A DNA stretch of 51,105 bases from Crocinitomix algicola (GTDB lineage Bacteria; Bacteroidota; Bacteroidia; Flavobacteriales_D; Crocinitomicaceae): the NCBI RefSeq assembly GCF_001661595.2, contig NZ_LYPF02000008.1:1-51105 (forward strand), read 5' to 3'. Below the pieces are notes generated by a model. The model was not told the origin of the DNA. It saw only the letters and a list, made by a program, of their open reading frames with translations, and ran no database searches. Shown here in pieces: positions 8,545 to 16,712 of the stretch. The number at the start of each line of letters is the position of its first letter. Position 1 is the stretch's first letter. A program made the position numbers and the translations under genes.

Positions 8545-9777
8545 CTAATTTAACCTAAAGCTAATCGGTAATACAAATTTAACGGCGACATCTTTACCGT
8601 CTAATTTTCCTGGTGTCCAATCTGGCATTAAAGAAACGACCCTTAGTGCTTCAGCATCTAATTCTGGATGAACTCCCCTTTTAATTAAAGGATTCTCTAT
8701 TCGTCCATCAGCATTCACGATGAACTCAACAAAAACATTTCCTTCCACTCCTTCATCAACCAATTCTTTCGGGTATGTAACATTCTCCACTATGAAGGCA
8801 GACATGCCTTCTTGTCCTCCTTTGAAAATTGGTGATTCATCAACAACTTCATACACGTTATTTTTATCAAGTAAAGGAATTGAATTCTCATTCTGCTCAA
8901 TAGGATCACTACTCTTTGGCTCTATGGACTTCGTACATTGCATAAACATTGAACCAAAAGCAACTATTGGTAAAAAAATGAATAACCATTTTTTTGATTT
9001 TTTTTGTGTTTTCATAATCTGAATTCTTTTTTTGACCGCCAATTGTTTTTTAAAGCGGCTCGTTAATAAATAATTCGGAGATGAAAACCCTAAAGCATAA
9101 TTCACTAAAAATCTTAAGTACTTTACCCTGTAATTTCGATACAAAACTTGATCGACTTGATACTCATGCATAAAAACCAATGAACGTTTCATAAGAAACA
9201 GTATAGGATTCACCCACAAGAAAATGTGGTATAGTTCAAGTAAAATTATATCCAAGGAATGAAGCTGTCGGGCATGTTCTTTTTCATGCTCAAACACTAA
9301 CATTTTTTCATCATCCGATAAACCTGATTCAATTTGAATGTTATTGAAAAAAGAAAAAGAGGTTTGGTTAGGAATTGAATAGCACCTTAACCCCCCACTA
9401 GTTGTTGACTTATGCGTTCTAAACAAATGAATCAATCGAATAAGACGCATAAGAAAAATGACAAAGAGTATAACAGTGACCACACCGTAGATTGACCAAA
9501 AGTTTAAATTAGGCCAAAAACCGTTAACCTCGTAAACAGAAGAAACCTGTACAGGGTTTAATTGTATAATCCCAGGCACATAGCTATATTCCGACAGGTC
9601 AACAATTCGTTTCAACACGATAACGCAAAAAGCAATTAAAGGCAATAAAATCAAGGTTATTCTGGCCCATTTTAAAGGTATTCGTTGCTTTATCAGCAGG
9701 AAAACCACGTAAAAGAAGGCTAATAAAATATTTACCTCAATATAAAACCAAATCCCGCTAGTCATTGTCATCTTCAT
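8545..9777 (-). CDS. M56 (BlaR1/MecR1-type) membrane metalloprotease fused to a TonB C-terminal domain
   Basis: A 410-residue protein. It has transmembrane helices at about 11-30, 36-54 and 94-114, then the zinc protease motif His164-Glu-Lys-Glu-His168 in VFEHEKEHARQL, a downstream HEYQVDQ (about 204-210) that fits the third metal ligand, another helix at about 264-281, and a TonB C-terminal domain (about 328-410: YPKELVDEGVEGNVFVEF, DAEALRVV, VAVKFVLPISF). In Bacteroidota such proteins pair with BlaI repressors; by analogy with BlaR1 the cytosolic protease is thought to cleave the repressor after a signal. It lacks a penicillin-binding sensor domain, so the signal is probably not a beta-lactam. 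It overlaps the blaI-like gene by 20 bases, implying coupled translation. Confidence 0.88.
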   Translation of the reverse strand: MKMTMTSGIWFYIEVNILLAFFYVVFLLIKQRIPLKWARITLILLPLIAFCVIVLKRIVDLSEYSYVPGIIQLNPVQVSSVYEVNGFWPNLNFWSIYGVVTVILFVIFLMRLIRLIHLFRTHKSTTSGGLRCYSIPNQTSFSFFNNIQIESGLSDDEKMLVFEHEKEHARQLHSLDIILLELYHIFLWVNPILFLMKRSLVFMHEYQVDQVLYRNYRVKYLRFLVNYALGFSSPNYLLTSRFKKQLAVKKRIQIMKTQKKSKKWLFIFLPIVAFGSMFMQCTKSIEPKSSDPIEQNENSIPLLDKNNVYEVVDESPIFKGGQEGMSAFIVENVTYPKELVDEGVEGNVFVEFIVNADGRIENPLIKRGVHPELDAEALRVVSLMPDWTPGKLDGKDVAVKFVLPISFRLN

Positions 9778-10126
9778 TTAGTTCCAAAAGCATGTCATTC
9801 AAATCATTCAAATCCAATTTATTCTCCTTCATAAAAAAGGATAAAAACTGGGCATTTGAATTATTAAAAAAACGTTTTTTCAAAGCTTGAACACGTTGTA
9901 AAGAATAAGTTTCTTTTGAAATCGTTGGATAATATTCGTTTGATTTACCGTATGTCTTAAACTTTACAAAACCCTTTTGCACCAGTACACGAATAACTGT
10001 TAAAACCGTATTGTAAGCTGGTTTAGGATCATCTAGCTCCGCAAGAATATCCTTTGCAAAACCTTTTTCAACTTTCCAGATGGCTTGCATGATTTGCTCT
10101 TCCGCCTTTGTTAATTCTTTTTTCAT
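9758..10126 (-). CDS. BlaI/MecI/CopY family transcriptional repressor
   Basis: I choose the ATG at 10126 (MKKELTKAEEQIM), which matches where the family begins; a longer form from 10153 adds nine unusual residues. The 122-residue protein has the winged-helix domain (LTKAEEQIMQAIW, AYNTVLTVIRVLVQKGFV) and a C-terminal dimerisation region. It should bind DNA as a dimer and be inactivated by the overlapping M56 protease gene product. Its own promoter contains an AT-rich dyad and repeated sequence (10156-10193), so autorepression is likely. Targets beyond its own operon are unknown. Confidence 0.9.
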   Translation of the reverse strand: MKKELTKAEEQIMQAIWKVEKGFAKDILAELDDPKPAYNTVLTVIRVLVQKGFVKFKTYGKSNEYYPTISKETYSLQRVQALKKRFFNNSNAQFLSFFMKENKLDLNDLNDMLLELNEDDND

Positions 10127-10150
10127 ACATTCTAATTTGTGTCGACGAAT

Positions 10151-10193
10151 CAAAAGTATAACTATTTTTATAATTATACAACTATATTTATAA
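10151..10193 (-). promoter_or_regulatory. blaI-like gene promoter with overlapping operator-like repeats
   Basis: On the - strand: TTG (plus positions 10179-10181), a 20-base spacer and TACTTTTG (10151-10158), an exact match to the Bacteroidota pattern. The spacer carries an inverted repeat GTATAA-N12-TTATAC (10156-10179). The region also has a 20-base direct repeat in which 12 of 13 bases agree (10161-10173 and 10181-10193). Sites placed across the promoter fit repression by the encoded BlaI-type protein. Confidence 0.6.
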
Positions 10194-10222
10194 ATATAAA
10201 TGTGAGATTTCTAATTTTTTTA

Positions 10223-10259
10223 CAAAAAAAGGCCGTTAACAGAACTGCTAACGGCCTTT
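10223..10259 (-). terminator. Intrinsic terminator of purQ
   Basis: Perfect 11-bp stem AAAGGCCGTTA/TAACGGCCTTT (10228-10238 with 10249-10259) and 10-base loop; on the - strand it is followed by seven T. It lies 18 bases past the purQ stop and separates purQ from the blaI promoter. Confidence 0.9.
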
Positions 10260-10277
10260 AGTTATCGTTAATTTATT

Positions 10278-10967
10278 TTATTTCAAGTTTGCCAATATAG
10301 ATTCAAAAAAGAATTTACCATCAATATTAGAAAGATTCTCGTCTGCAGCACGTTCTGGATGCGGCATCATTCCAAAAACATTTTTACCGACATTGGTTAT
10401 TCCTGCAATATTCTCTATTGATCCGTTTGGATTTGATTCATCAGTTACATTACCTTCCTCATCACAATATTGGAATAAGATTTGGTTGTTATCTTGAATT
10501 GATTTGATCACATCATTTGGCGCGAAAAATCGACCTTCACCATGCGCGATTGGAATTTTATAGGCTTTGTTAGGATCTAAATCCTTTGTAATGGCAGCAT
10601 CTGACGAATTAGGTTTTAAGAAGATATTTTTGCAAATAAATTTTTGATTGTCGTTATGAAGCAATGCCCCATCTAACAGCGGCGTTTCACATAAAATTTG
10701 AAAACCGTTACAAACACCCATTACATAACCACCTTTTTGCCCATGAGCGATTACCTCGTTCATAATTGGAGAAAATTTTGCAATTGCACCAGAACGCAAG
10801 TAATCTCCAAAAGAAAAACCACCCGGTAGTACAATAAAATCACACCCTTTGAGATCGTTTTCTTTATGCCATAACTTTTCAACTTTTTGACCCAAGCTAA
10901 TCTCTAAGGTATCAATCATATCCTGATCGCAATTAGAACCAGGAAAAGTAACCACTCCAAATTTCAT
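10278..10967 (-). CDS. purQ: Phosphoribosylformylglycinamidine synthase subunit PurQ (glutaminase)
   Basis: A 229-residue class I glutamine amidotransferase that supplies ammonia to PurL in the fourth step of purine synthesis. The nucleophile is Cys86 in YVMGVCNGFQILCE, and the other two triad members are His203 and Glu205 in GMMPHPERAAD. The start KFGVVTFPGSNCDQD and the loop LPGGFSFGDYLRSGA are diagnostic of PurQ. Because it is a separate small subunit, a separate small-type PurL and usually PurS are expected elsewhere, although many Bacteroidota carry a long fused PurL. A textbook promoter lies just upstream (10991-11023) and a strong terminator downstream, so it is probably monocistronic. 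Confidence 0.95.
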   Translation of the reverse strand: MKFGVVTFPGSNCDQDMIDTLEISLGQKVEKLWHKENDLKGCDFIVLPGGFSFGDYLRSGAIAKFSPIMNEVIAHGQKGGYVMGVCNGFQILCETPLLDGALLHNDNQKFICKNIFLKPNSSDAAITKDLDPNKAYKIPIAHGEGRFFAPNDVIKSIQDNNQILFQYCDEEGNVTDESNPNGSIENIAGITNVGKNVFGMMPHPERAADENLSNIDGKFFFESILANLK

Positions 10968-10990
10968 TTATCAGATTTTAAAATGCTTTG

Positions 10991-11023
10991 CAAAGGTAAT
11001 TATTAATTAAAGAATTCAGCAAA
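10991..11023 (-). promoter_or_regulatory. purQ promoter, Bacteroidota type
   Basis: On the - strand: TTTG (11020-11023), a 21-base spacer and TACCTTTG (10991-10998), an exact TAnnTTTG match. The purQ ATG follows about 23 bases downstream, leaving a short leader. Confidence 0.65.
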
Positions 11024-11058
11024 ACTGAATAAAATATTGCGTGGATAGTGCGCATCAT

Positions 11059-12015
11059 TTATCCCAAGAAGTCCCAAAACAGCAAAACTAACCAGAGTCC
11101 AAGTAAAATATTTGCGAATAAAGCTGAAGACAATTTCAAAAACACAACACATAACATAACGGAATATGGGATTACAAAAGCAAAGTAAGGTTCATCAAAC
11201 AAAAACCAACTTAAGCCAAAAGGAATTAATGAGAGCCAAACAAAATGAAATAAAATGCGACTACGCTTCTTAAAAGCTAAAAGAGCTGTCCTTGCTATTA
11301 CGGCATATTGCCAAGAGCCCCATAACAAAACAAGAACAATAAAGCCAATTAAGAAAGTATGATGAAGAAACCATTGAAACGAATCATTTATGATTGTCAG
11401 TCCTTCTCTACGAATATCTAATTGGCCCGTTGATAAAAAAACAATTGCGTAATGATAAAACCAAGGTAAAGCAATTCCAAGAATCAACATCATCCATTCC
11501 CTCCATATAAAAGAACGAAAAATTACCAAAGTAAACCATGGCAACAACACTAAAGGTGCTACAACCGGTGTAAAAACTGTCGCTCCTCCAATAAATAAAG
11601 CCGCCATAAAAACAGCTGAATTTGCTTTATCTTGACGATTAATTCTAAACAAAAAACCTAAACCATATCCCAAAAAAAGAATTGCCAATAAATCCAAAGA
11701 AAAATGGAAATGTGTAAAAGTAAAAATTAGAAGAACATAAAAAAGTCCGGCCAAATAAGTATTTTTCCCATAGAACCCATATACATTAACCAATCGATTG
11801 ACCTCTATTGCCCCAAGATAAATAATAATTATTGAAAATAAATAGTGGAAAATAACATTGCTATAAACCCAACCTATAAAACCTGCCTCCCAAGTAAAAA
11901 AACTTGCCGGAGTATCAGCTGTATTAAAAAAAAGTGGGAGACCTAAAACACAAATCAGCAAAGGCAAACTGAAAATGGCAACGGGTGTTTTTGATTTAAA
12001 CAAATTTACTAGCAT
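11059..12015 (-). CDS. Polytopic inner-membrane protein, DUF6427-like
   Basis: A 318-residue, highly hydrophobic protein with about nine or ten predicted membrane helices spread over its length and very short loops; aromatic residues (Trp, Phe) are abundant. The layout (opening helix after MLVNLFKSKTP, a conserved-looking LGYGLGFLFRIN segment near the first third, TPVVAPLVLLPWF in the middle) resembles the DUF6427 proteins of flavobacteria, but I assign this by impression only. It is divergent from a 63-residue membrane protein, 55 bases away, in a shared promoter region. Function unknown. Confidence 0.7.
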   Translation of the reverse strand: MLVNLFKSKTPVAIFSLPLLICVLGLPLFFNTADTPASFFTWEAGFIGWVYSNVIFHYLFSIIIIYLGAIEVNRLVNVYGFYGKNTYLAGLFYVLLIFTFTHFHFSLDLLAILFLGYGLGFLFRINRQDKANSAVFMAALFIGGATVFTPVVAPLVLLPWFTLVIFRSFIWREWMMLILGIALPWFYHYAIVFLSTGQLDIRREGLTIINDSFQWFLHHTFLIGFIVLVLLWGSWQYAVIARTALLAFKKRSRILFHFVWLSLIPFGLSWFLFDEPYFAFVIPYSVMLCVVFLKLSSALFANILLGLWLVLLFWDFLG

Positions 12016-12043
12016 GGGCTTAAAATTAATCTAATTTATTTAT

Positions 12044-12051
12044 TACATTTG
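12044..12051 (+). promoter_or_regulatory. TAnnTTTG -7 element for the 63-residue membrane protein gene
   Basis: TACATTTG ends 19 bases before the ATG at 12071, so the leader would be about 10-15 bases. No clear TTG element is seen at the right distance upstream, so the call rests on the -7 match. Confidence 0.4.
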
Positions 12052-12070
12052 TTGCACAAATTGATATTTT

Positions 12071-12262
12071 ATGAGTTCATCAGATATTTTTTACGGAATT
12101 TACGACGGGGCATATTGGTTATTTCAATATACATTAGAGCCAATTGGTGATCTTTTTTGGACTGCCGCACTAATCTTTGGTTTTCTTGCCTTCGGGTATT
12201 GGATGTACAGACAATCGCAATACAATAAAATTGCTGAAAACGATCCAAACCAAATTAAATAA
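12071..12262 (+). CDS. 63-residue single-pass membrane protein
   Basis: A short but convincing gene: it is flanked by a promoter-like element and an intrinsic terminator and has a clear architecture. The N-terminal half is aromatic and amphipathic (DIFYGIYDGAYWLFQYTL), then one membrane helix at about 28-46 (LFWTAALIFGFLAFGYWMY), then a polar tail ending in NDPNQIK. Small proteins of this kind stand beside DUF6427-type genes in flavobacteria (DUF6341 is the family I would compare first), which suggests that the two divergent products work together; that is inference. No enzymatic motif is present. Confidence 0.75.
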   Translation: MSSSDIFYGIYDGAYWLFQYTLEPIGDLFWTAALIFGFLAFGYWMYRQSQYNKIAENDPNQIK

Positions 12263-12285
12263 CCTTACAACTTATTAAAGTTAAT

Positions 12286-12317
12286 GCCTTCTTGTTTATC
12301 GAGAAGGTTTTTTTTTT
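12286..12317 (+). terminator. Intrinsic terminator
   Basis: Stem CCTTCTTG/CGAGAAGG (12287-12294 with 12300-12307, one G-T pair), 5-base loop, followed by ten T. It ends the 63-residue membrane protein gene. Confidence 0.85.
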
Positions 12318-12336
12318 GGAATCATTCAAATTAAAC

Positions 12337-12576
12337 TTACTGATTTTCAGGTATTCCTGCGGACTTTAACTCCCTCAAAAAAGAAAATATTTTTTTCCGG
12401 AAAGCAAAGAATAAAATAATGTAAGGAACGGTCATAATATACAATATACCTTCATTAATCGTACTACCACCATCTTCGGCTTGATCTTCCGCAACAGCTT
12501 TACACATGGCACATTGACCAAATAAATCTTGTATGAAGAACAAAAAAAGTGTAAATAAATATATTTTTCTTTTCAT
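12337..12576 (-). CDS. Small membrane protein with an N-terminal CxxC motif
   Basis: A 79-residue protein. An N-terminal hydrophobic segment (about residues 5-20, probably a signal peptide with cleavage near FGQ) is followed by Cys22-Ala-Met-Cys25 and an acidic stretch (EDQAEDGGS). A second membrane helix spans about 43-60 and a basic C-terminal tail stays inside. The CxxC just outside the membrane could bind metal or be redox active, but that is inference. Similar short CAMCK proteins are widespread in Bacteroidota as hypothetical proteins. It is divergent from the fructose-bisphosphatase gene, 86 bases away. Confidence 0.75.
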   Translation of the reverse strand: MKRKIYLFTLFLFFIQDLFGQCAMCKAVAEDQAEDGGSTINEGILYIMTVPYIILFFAFRKKIFSFLRELKSAGIPENQ

Positions 12577-12662
12577 CCCAATAAGTATATACTACAAAGG
12601 TATTAAAATGAATTGGTAATATCCCATAAAATAGCGTTATTTGCACCTCAACATTACAAGAT

Positions 12663-13661
12663 ATGGAGCAAGTAAAAACGTTAGGAGAATTTATCATTGA
12701 TAGACAACAAGATTTTCCAGGTTCAAGTGGAGAATTTTCAAGACTCTTAAGTGCAATTCGGTTGGCCTCAAAAATTGTCAGTCAACAAGTAAACAAGGCT
12801 GGTTTATTAAGTCATATTGTTGGTGCTGCTGGCTCGGACAATATCCAAGGTGAAGCACAACAAAAATTAGACGTTTACGCAAATGATCAATTTATAAAGG
12901 CACTTGCTGCACGTAAGGTTGTATGTGGAATTGCATCCGAAGAAAACGATGCTTATATTCCAATTAATGAAGAAGGCTCATATATTGTTGCAATGGATCC
13001 CCTCGATGGCTCTTCGAACATTGATGTAAATGTTTCAATTGGGACCATTTTTAGTATTTATAGAAGGGTTTCTCCAGTAGGCGGACCACTTTCAGATGCA
13101 GATTTTTTACAAAAAGGAACAGAACAATTAGCCGCAGGCTATGTGATATATGGCTCTTCAACAATGCTTGTTTACACTACCGGAAATGGCGTTAACGGTT
13201 TCACTTTCGACCCTGGAATCGGTGTGTTTTTACTCTCCCACCCAAATATGCAATTCCCGAACAATGGAAAAATTTACTCCATGAATGAGGGTAACTTCTA
13301 CAGGAGTTCAAAAGGCGTTCAAGAGTTTATAAAATATGCTCAAACGGTAGACCCTGAAACTAACCGTCCTTATACAGCACGTTATATAGGATCTTTAGTT
13401 GCCGATTTCCATAGAAACTTAATCAAAGGAGGCATATATATGTACCCTTCTACTGACACGGCACCGAATGGTAAACTCCGTCTCTTGTATGAATGTAATC
13501 CGTTAGCTTTTATAGCCGAACAAGCTGGGGGATCAGCTTCGGATGGTAAGAATAGAATTATGGAAATAGATCCAACCGACCTACATCAACGTGTCCCTTA
13601 TTTTGTTGGAAATTCGGCTTTAGTAGATAAAGCAGAACAATGCATAAAAACGAACGGATAA
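12663..13661 (+). CDS. fbp: Class 1 fructose-1,6-bisphosphatase
   Basis: A 332-residue cytosolic gluconeogenic enzyme that hydrolyses fructose 1,6-bisphosphate to fructose 6-phosphate. The metal-binding signature [10 protein letters not shown] lies at residues 112-121, preceded by the acidic GIASEEND (about 89-96). The substrate-binding parts [20 protein letters not shown] (about 240-260) and [20 protein letters not shown] (about 269-290) are clear. Length is normal for class 1. It stands alone, with 66 bases to the thiol peroxidase gene, which may have its own promoter. Confidence 0.96.
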   Translation: MEQVKTLGEFIIDRQQDFPGSSGEFSRLLSAIRLASKIVSQQVNKAGLLSHIVGAAGSDNIQGEAQQKLDVYANDQFIKALAARKVVCGIASEENDAYIPINEEGSYIVAMDPLDGSSNIDVNVSIGTIFSIYRRVSPVGGPLSDADFLQKGTEQLAAGYVIYGSSTMLVYTTGNGVNGFTFDPGIGVFLLSHPNMQFPNNGKIYSMNEGNFYRSSKGVQEFIKYAQTVDPETNRPYTARYIGSLVADFHRNLIKGGIYMYPSTDTAPNGKLRLLYECNPLAFIAEQAGGSASDGKNRIMEIDPTDLHQRVPYFVGNSALVDKAEQCIKTNG

Positions 13662-13727
13662 TTTGCGTTTCTCCACTGTAAACCTCAATATTTTAGTTAA
13701 CTTTAAATCAAACTAAACAGAAATAAA

Positions 13728-14225
13728 ATGGCTAAAATTACATTAGGTGGTACGGCGATTCATACCAACGGAGAATTACCAAAAGTCGGGGAAAAGGCTC
13801 CAGACTTTAAACTAGTTGCAACAGATATGTCGACATCAACATTGGCAGACTATAAAGGAACAAAAGTGATCCTTAATATATTTCCAAGTGTTGATACTGG
13901 TGTTTGTGCATCATCCGTGCGACATTTCAACGAAAAAGCTTCACAATTAGAAAACACTAAAGTGCTCTGCATTTCCCGTGATCTTCCTTTTGCGCAAAAA
14001 CGTTTTTGTGGAGCAGAAGGTCTAGATAATGTTATAAATCTTTCAGATTTTGTTGATGGTTCATTTGGCAGAGACTATGGTTTAATGATTGAAGACGGTG
14101 GTTTTGAAGGACTTCACTCTAGAGTAATTGTCGTTCTTAACGAAAATGGTGAAGTTAAATATACTGAACAAGTACCTGAAATAGGAGAAGCACCCGATTA
14201 TGAAGCTGCACTCGCTGCGCTTTAA
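13728..14225 (+). CDS. tpx: Thiol peroxidase (Tpx-type atypical 2-Cys peroxiredoxin)
   Basis: A 165-residue enzyme that reduces hydrogen peroxide and organic hydroperoxides with electrons from thioredoxin. The peroxidatic Cys60 sits in SVDTGVCASSVRHFNEKA, and the resolving Cys94 in FAQKRFCGAEG, the arrangement that defines the Tpx subfamily. The N-terminal ITLGGTAIHTNGELPKVG is also diagnostic. An extra Cys81 follows in VLCISRDLP. It is followed by a terminator and is probably monocistronic. Confidence 0.96.
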   Translation: MAKITLGGTAIHTNGELPKVGEKAPDFKLVATDMSTSTLADYKGTKVILNIFPSVDTGVCASSVRHFNEKASQLENTKVLCISRDLPFAQKRFCGAEGLDNVINLSDFVDGSFGRDYGLMIEDGGFEGLHSRVIVVLNENGEVKYTEQVPEIGEAPDYEAALAAL

Positions 14226-14248
14226 GATCCTTTAACTCTAACTGTTGG

Positions 14249-14278
14249 TGCCACGCAAAAAATGCTGTGGCATTTTTT
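14249..14278 (+). terminator. Intrinsic terminator of tpx
   Basis: Outer stem TGCCAC/GTGGCA (14249-14254 with 14267-14272) followed by six T. A competing hairpin AAAAAATGC/GCATTTTTT (14257-14265 with 14270-14278) overlaps it; either form ends at the same T-run. Confidence 0.75.
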
Positions 14279-14427
14279 ATTCATTAACCGAGCTAACAAA
14301 TTAACTTTAAGTCACATTCATCGCATTTTCTATGAATCGTTAAAATTAGAATTAACAACCATCCACAACTCCTTTATCAATTCATGTTACTTATTCCAAG
14401 TTTTTTATATTTTTGTTTACTGCAATA

Positions 14428-15429
14428 ATGGGAGATAAAGAAAAAAAAATAGCAGTTATTGGTGGTGGAAGTTGGGCAACAGCTTTGGTTAAAATATTAA
14501 CCAACCAAAAACATGTTATCAACTGGTGGATGCATAACGAATCTTCAGCTGCCCACATCCTGAAACATCGACACAACCCTAAGTACTTACAAGCCGTTGA
14601 GTTTGATTTAGAGCGAATTAACGTGGGCACAGATTTAGTTGAAATTATCGAACCATCAGACATCATTATAATCGCTACTCCCTCAGCTTTTTTACACGAG
14701 TTGTTTGAAAAATTTCCTTCAAAAAAGCTAAAGAACAAATTCGTGTTTTCAGCCGTTAAGGGTATTATTCCTGAATTAAATGAAATACCTGGGGAATTTT
14801 ATCACAATTATCTTGGTGTTCCTTATGATAACATCGGCATAATCTGCGGACCATGTCATGCTGAAGAGGTAGCCTTGGAACGGCTTTCATATTTAACCGT
14901 CGCTTCGCAAGATGAAGACATTGCAGAATACGTTGCAGAACGACTAAGGTCTCGTTATATAAAAGCTGCAGTCTCTGATGATATATTTGGAACAGAATAT
15001 TCTGCAGTTTTGAAAAATGTATACGCAATTGCGAGTGGTATTTGTGCAGGCTTAGGATATGGGGATAATTTTCAATCTGTTTTAATTTCAAACGCAATTC
15101 AAGAAATTGAAAACTTTATAGATGAAGTTCATCCTATACACCGAGACACGAACTCTAGTGCCTATTTAGGTGATTTATTAGTGACAGCCTATTCTAAGTT
15201 TTCTAGAAATAGAACGTTTGGTTATATGATTGGTAAAGGGTATTCTGTCAAGATTGCCCAGATGGAAATGGACATGATTGCTGAAGGGTATTATGCAACG
15301 AAATGTTTGATTGAAATAAACAAGGAATATGGCGTTGAGATGCCAATCTTAGAAGCCGTAAATAACATCCTTTACGAACGCATATCGCCTTTAATTGAAA
15401 TTAGAATATTATGCGAAAAGCTCAGTTAA
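14428..15429 (+). CDS. gpsA: NAD(P)H-dependent glycerol-3-phosphate dehydrogenase
   Basis: I take the ATG at 14428 (MGDKEKKIAVIGGG) rather than a TTG five codons upstream, because the Rossmann motif then begins at the usual distance. The 333-residue enzyme reduces dihydroxyacetone phosphate to glycerol 3-phosphate for phospholipid synthesis. Visible: the GGGSWATAL nucleotide loop (12-20), Lys111 in FSAVKGI, CGPCHAEEVA (140-149), and the catalytic Lys196 in EYSAVLKNVYAIASG. The substrate-binding region SSAYLGDLLVTAYS and the RNRTFG motif follow. A TATTTTTG element at 14408-14415 could be its -7 box. The last codons overlap a hairpin that may end the convergent thioredoxin gene. Confidence 0.95.
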   Translation: MGDKEKKIAVIGGGSWATALVKILTNQKHVINWWMHNESSAAHILKHRHNPKYLQAVEFDLERINVGTDLVEIIEPSDIIIIATPSAFLHELFEKFPSKKLKNKFVFSAVKGIIPELNEIPGEFYHNYLGVPYDNIGIICGPCHAEEVALERLSYLTVASQDEDIAEYVAERLRSRYIKAAVSDDIFGTEYSAVLKNVYAIASGICAGLGYGDNFQSVLISNAIQEIENFIDEVHPIHRDTNSSAYLGDLLVTAYSKFSRNRTFGYMIGKGYSVKIAQMEMDMIAEGYYATKCLIEINKEYGVEMPILEAVNNILYERISPLIEIRILCEKLS

Positions 15430-15439
15430 AAACCGAGCT
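15416..15439 (-). terminator. Possible terminator of the thioredoxin gene, overlapping the gpsA stop
   Basis: Nine-pair stem AGCTCAGTT/AACCGAGCT (15419-15427 with 15431-15439, one G-T pair) with a 3-base loop; on the - strand it is followed by TTTTC only. The short T-run keeps confidence moderate. Confidence 0.5.
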
Positions 15440-15463
15440 CTCCGACAATTTATTTAATTCGAT

Positions 15464-15976
15464 TTAATTCGCGGTATTTTCCACAGCTGCTAATATCGCG
15501 TTAGCATCGCTTAAAAATTTTTCTGCTTCTTTTCCTTTTTCTGCTCTAGGATAACCTAATTTACCCATTCTAGTCAAGTGATACCCTCCATCCTCAGGAT
15601 TAACTGAAGCCGTAAAAAGCCATACTGTCGGATATCCACGAACACCTAAAGCTGTAGCTAGATTCCTGTTTTGCGTTCGCAATTCAGCAGACTGTTGTAC
15701 TTTTTTTGGGAAATCTAATTCTAACAATATCACATTTTCTTTTGCCCAAGCAATAAACGACTCTTTAACAAATACATTTCTTTGCAGCATTTTACACCAA
15801 CCACACCAGTCACTACCTGTAAAAAAGCCAAATATAGGTTTATTCGATTTTTCCGATGCCTCTTGTGCTTTAGCTAAATCGGTATACCATGTCAATCCCC
15901 CTTTTACCTCTTCATTAACTGTAGCAAAACTAAAATTGAACGACACAATTAATAAGGTTAAAAACATCAATCTCAT
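15464..15976 (-). CDS. Exported thioredoxin-fold protein
   Basis: A 170-residue protein with a signal peptide (about residues 1-18, ending near FSFA) and a thioredoxin fold of the Thioredoxin_7/DUF255-like type. The redox motif is Cys58-Gly-Trp-Cys61 in GSDWCGWCKMLQ, and the cis-proline region is VRGYPTVWLF. It should act in the periplasm as a disulphide reductase or isomerase-like protein. A C-terminal helix ends the chain. No cytochrome maturation or Dsb genes are next to it, so the partner is unknown. Confidence 0.88.
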   Translation of the reverse strand: MRLMFLTLLIVSFNFSFATVNEEVKGGLTWYTDLAKAQEASEKSNKPIFGFFTGSDWCGWCKMLQRNVFVKESFIAWAKENVILLELDFPKKVQQSAELRTQNRNLATALGVRGYPTVWLFTASVNPEDGGYHLTRMGKLGYPRAEKGKEAEKFLSDANAILAAVENTAN

Positions 15977-16093
15977 AATTTCTTCTTTATTTTTAATTAG
16001 ATCTAATAAAGTAACGAATTTTATCCTTAAAAGTGTGTTATTAATTTGTTAAACGCATTTATTTACAAAAATCACACTTTTTAGGTTTACAAG

Positions 16094-16708
16094 CTAATCG
16101 TGATTTTCAGGTGCGGCCAATCCCGCCAGAACATGAACGTTTAACCTGTTTTCTCTTGGTGGTATTGTACAGTTATATCCCGATGTATAAGCACAATAGG
16201 GATTATAGGCTAAGTTGAAATTAAGAGTAATTGTATCTTTACTAGGAATTTCAATATCCAAATATCTACCTCCACCGTATGAGGACTTCCCGCTAGTAGC
16301 ATCAGTAAAAGGCATTAACAAATAATTCTTATACTCATCTTTATCCCTTAACCAGTAGCTTTGATACAACGTAAGTTCACAAAGGGTATCTTTCAACATG
16401 AACCTCACATAAGCGTATGGCTTATAATATTTTATTGATCCTGATGAAGTTTGCATCGCAACAGTATCTTCCTTTTCTATCTTATGAAAACTAGCTTCAA
16501 CGCAATAATCAATGTCTACTGGAAAAAAATGATGCCCTTTGAACGACTTTCGCTCTTTTTTGTTGAGTGGACTGGTTTTTTTATTGAAATAGTGTTCGTC
16601 CTGTTCAGTTTGGAAAACTTTAATCTCTTTTAACCATAAAGAATCTAGCTCCTGCGCTTGAAGCACAGAAGCTAGTCCCAAAATAATTATATAAATAGCG
16701 TTCTTCAA
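16094..16708 (-). CDS. DUF1684 domain-containing exported protein
   Basis: A 204-residue protein with an N-terminal signal peptide (about 1-18, ending at LQAQ). The C-terminal half carries the DUF1684 signature: LLMPFTDATSGKSSYGGGRYLD, FNLAYNPYCAYTSGYNC and PPRENRLNVHVLAG. DUF1684 proteins are common in Bacteroidota and actinobacteria; the biochemical function is not known, and the conserved Cys and Arg/Glu residues suggest a binding or catalytic pocket. It follows the coiled-coil gene by only 4 bases, at the end of the mlaEF-like operon. Confidence 0.88.
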   Translation of the reverse strand: MKNAIYIIILGLASVLQAQELDSLWLKEIKVFQTEQDEHYFNKKTSPLNKKERKSFKGHHFFPVDIDYCVEASFHKIEKEDTVAMQTSSGSIKYYKPYAYVRFMLKDTLCELTLYQSYWLRDKDEYKNYLLMPFTDATSGKSSYGGGRYLDIEIPSKDTITLNFNLAYNPYCAYTSGYNCTIPPRENRLNVHVLAGLAAPENHD

Positions 16709-16712
16709 AATT

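Noticed and set aside
12500-12697. Reading frame over the start of the 79-residue protein and fbp
   Set aside because: It overlaps two well-supported genes and the promoter region between them; its sequence has no family or signal features.
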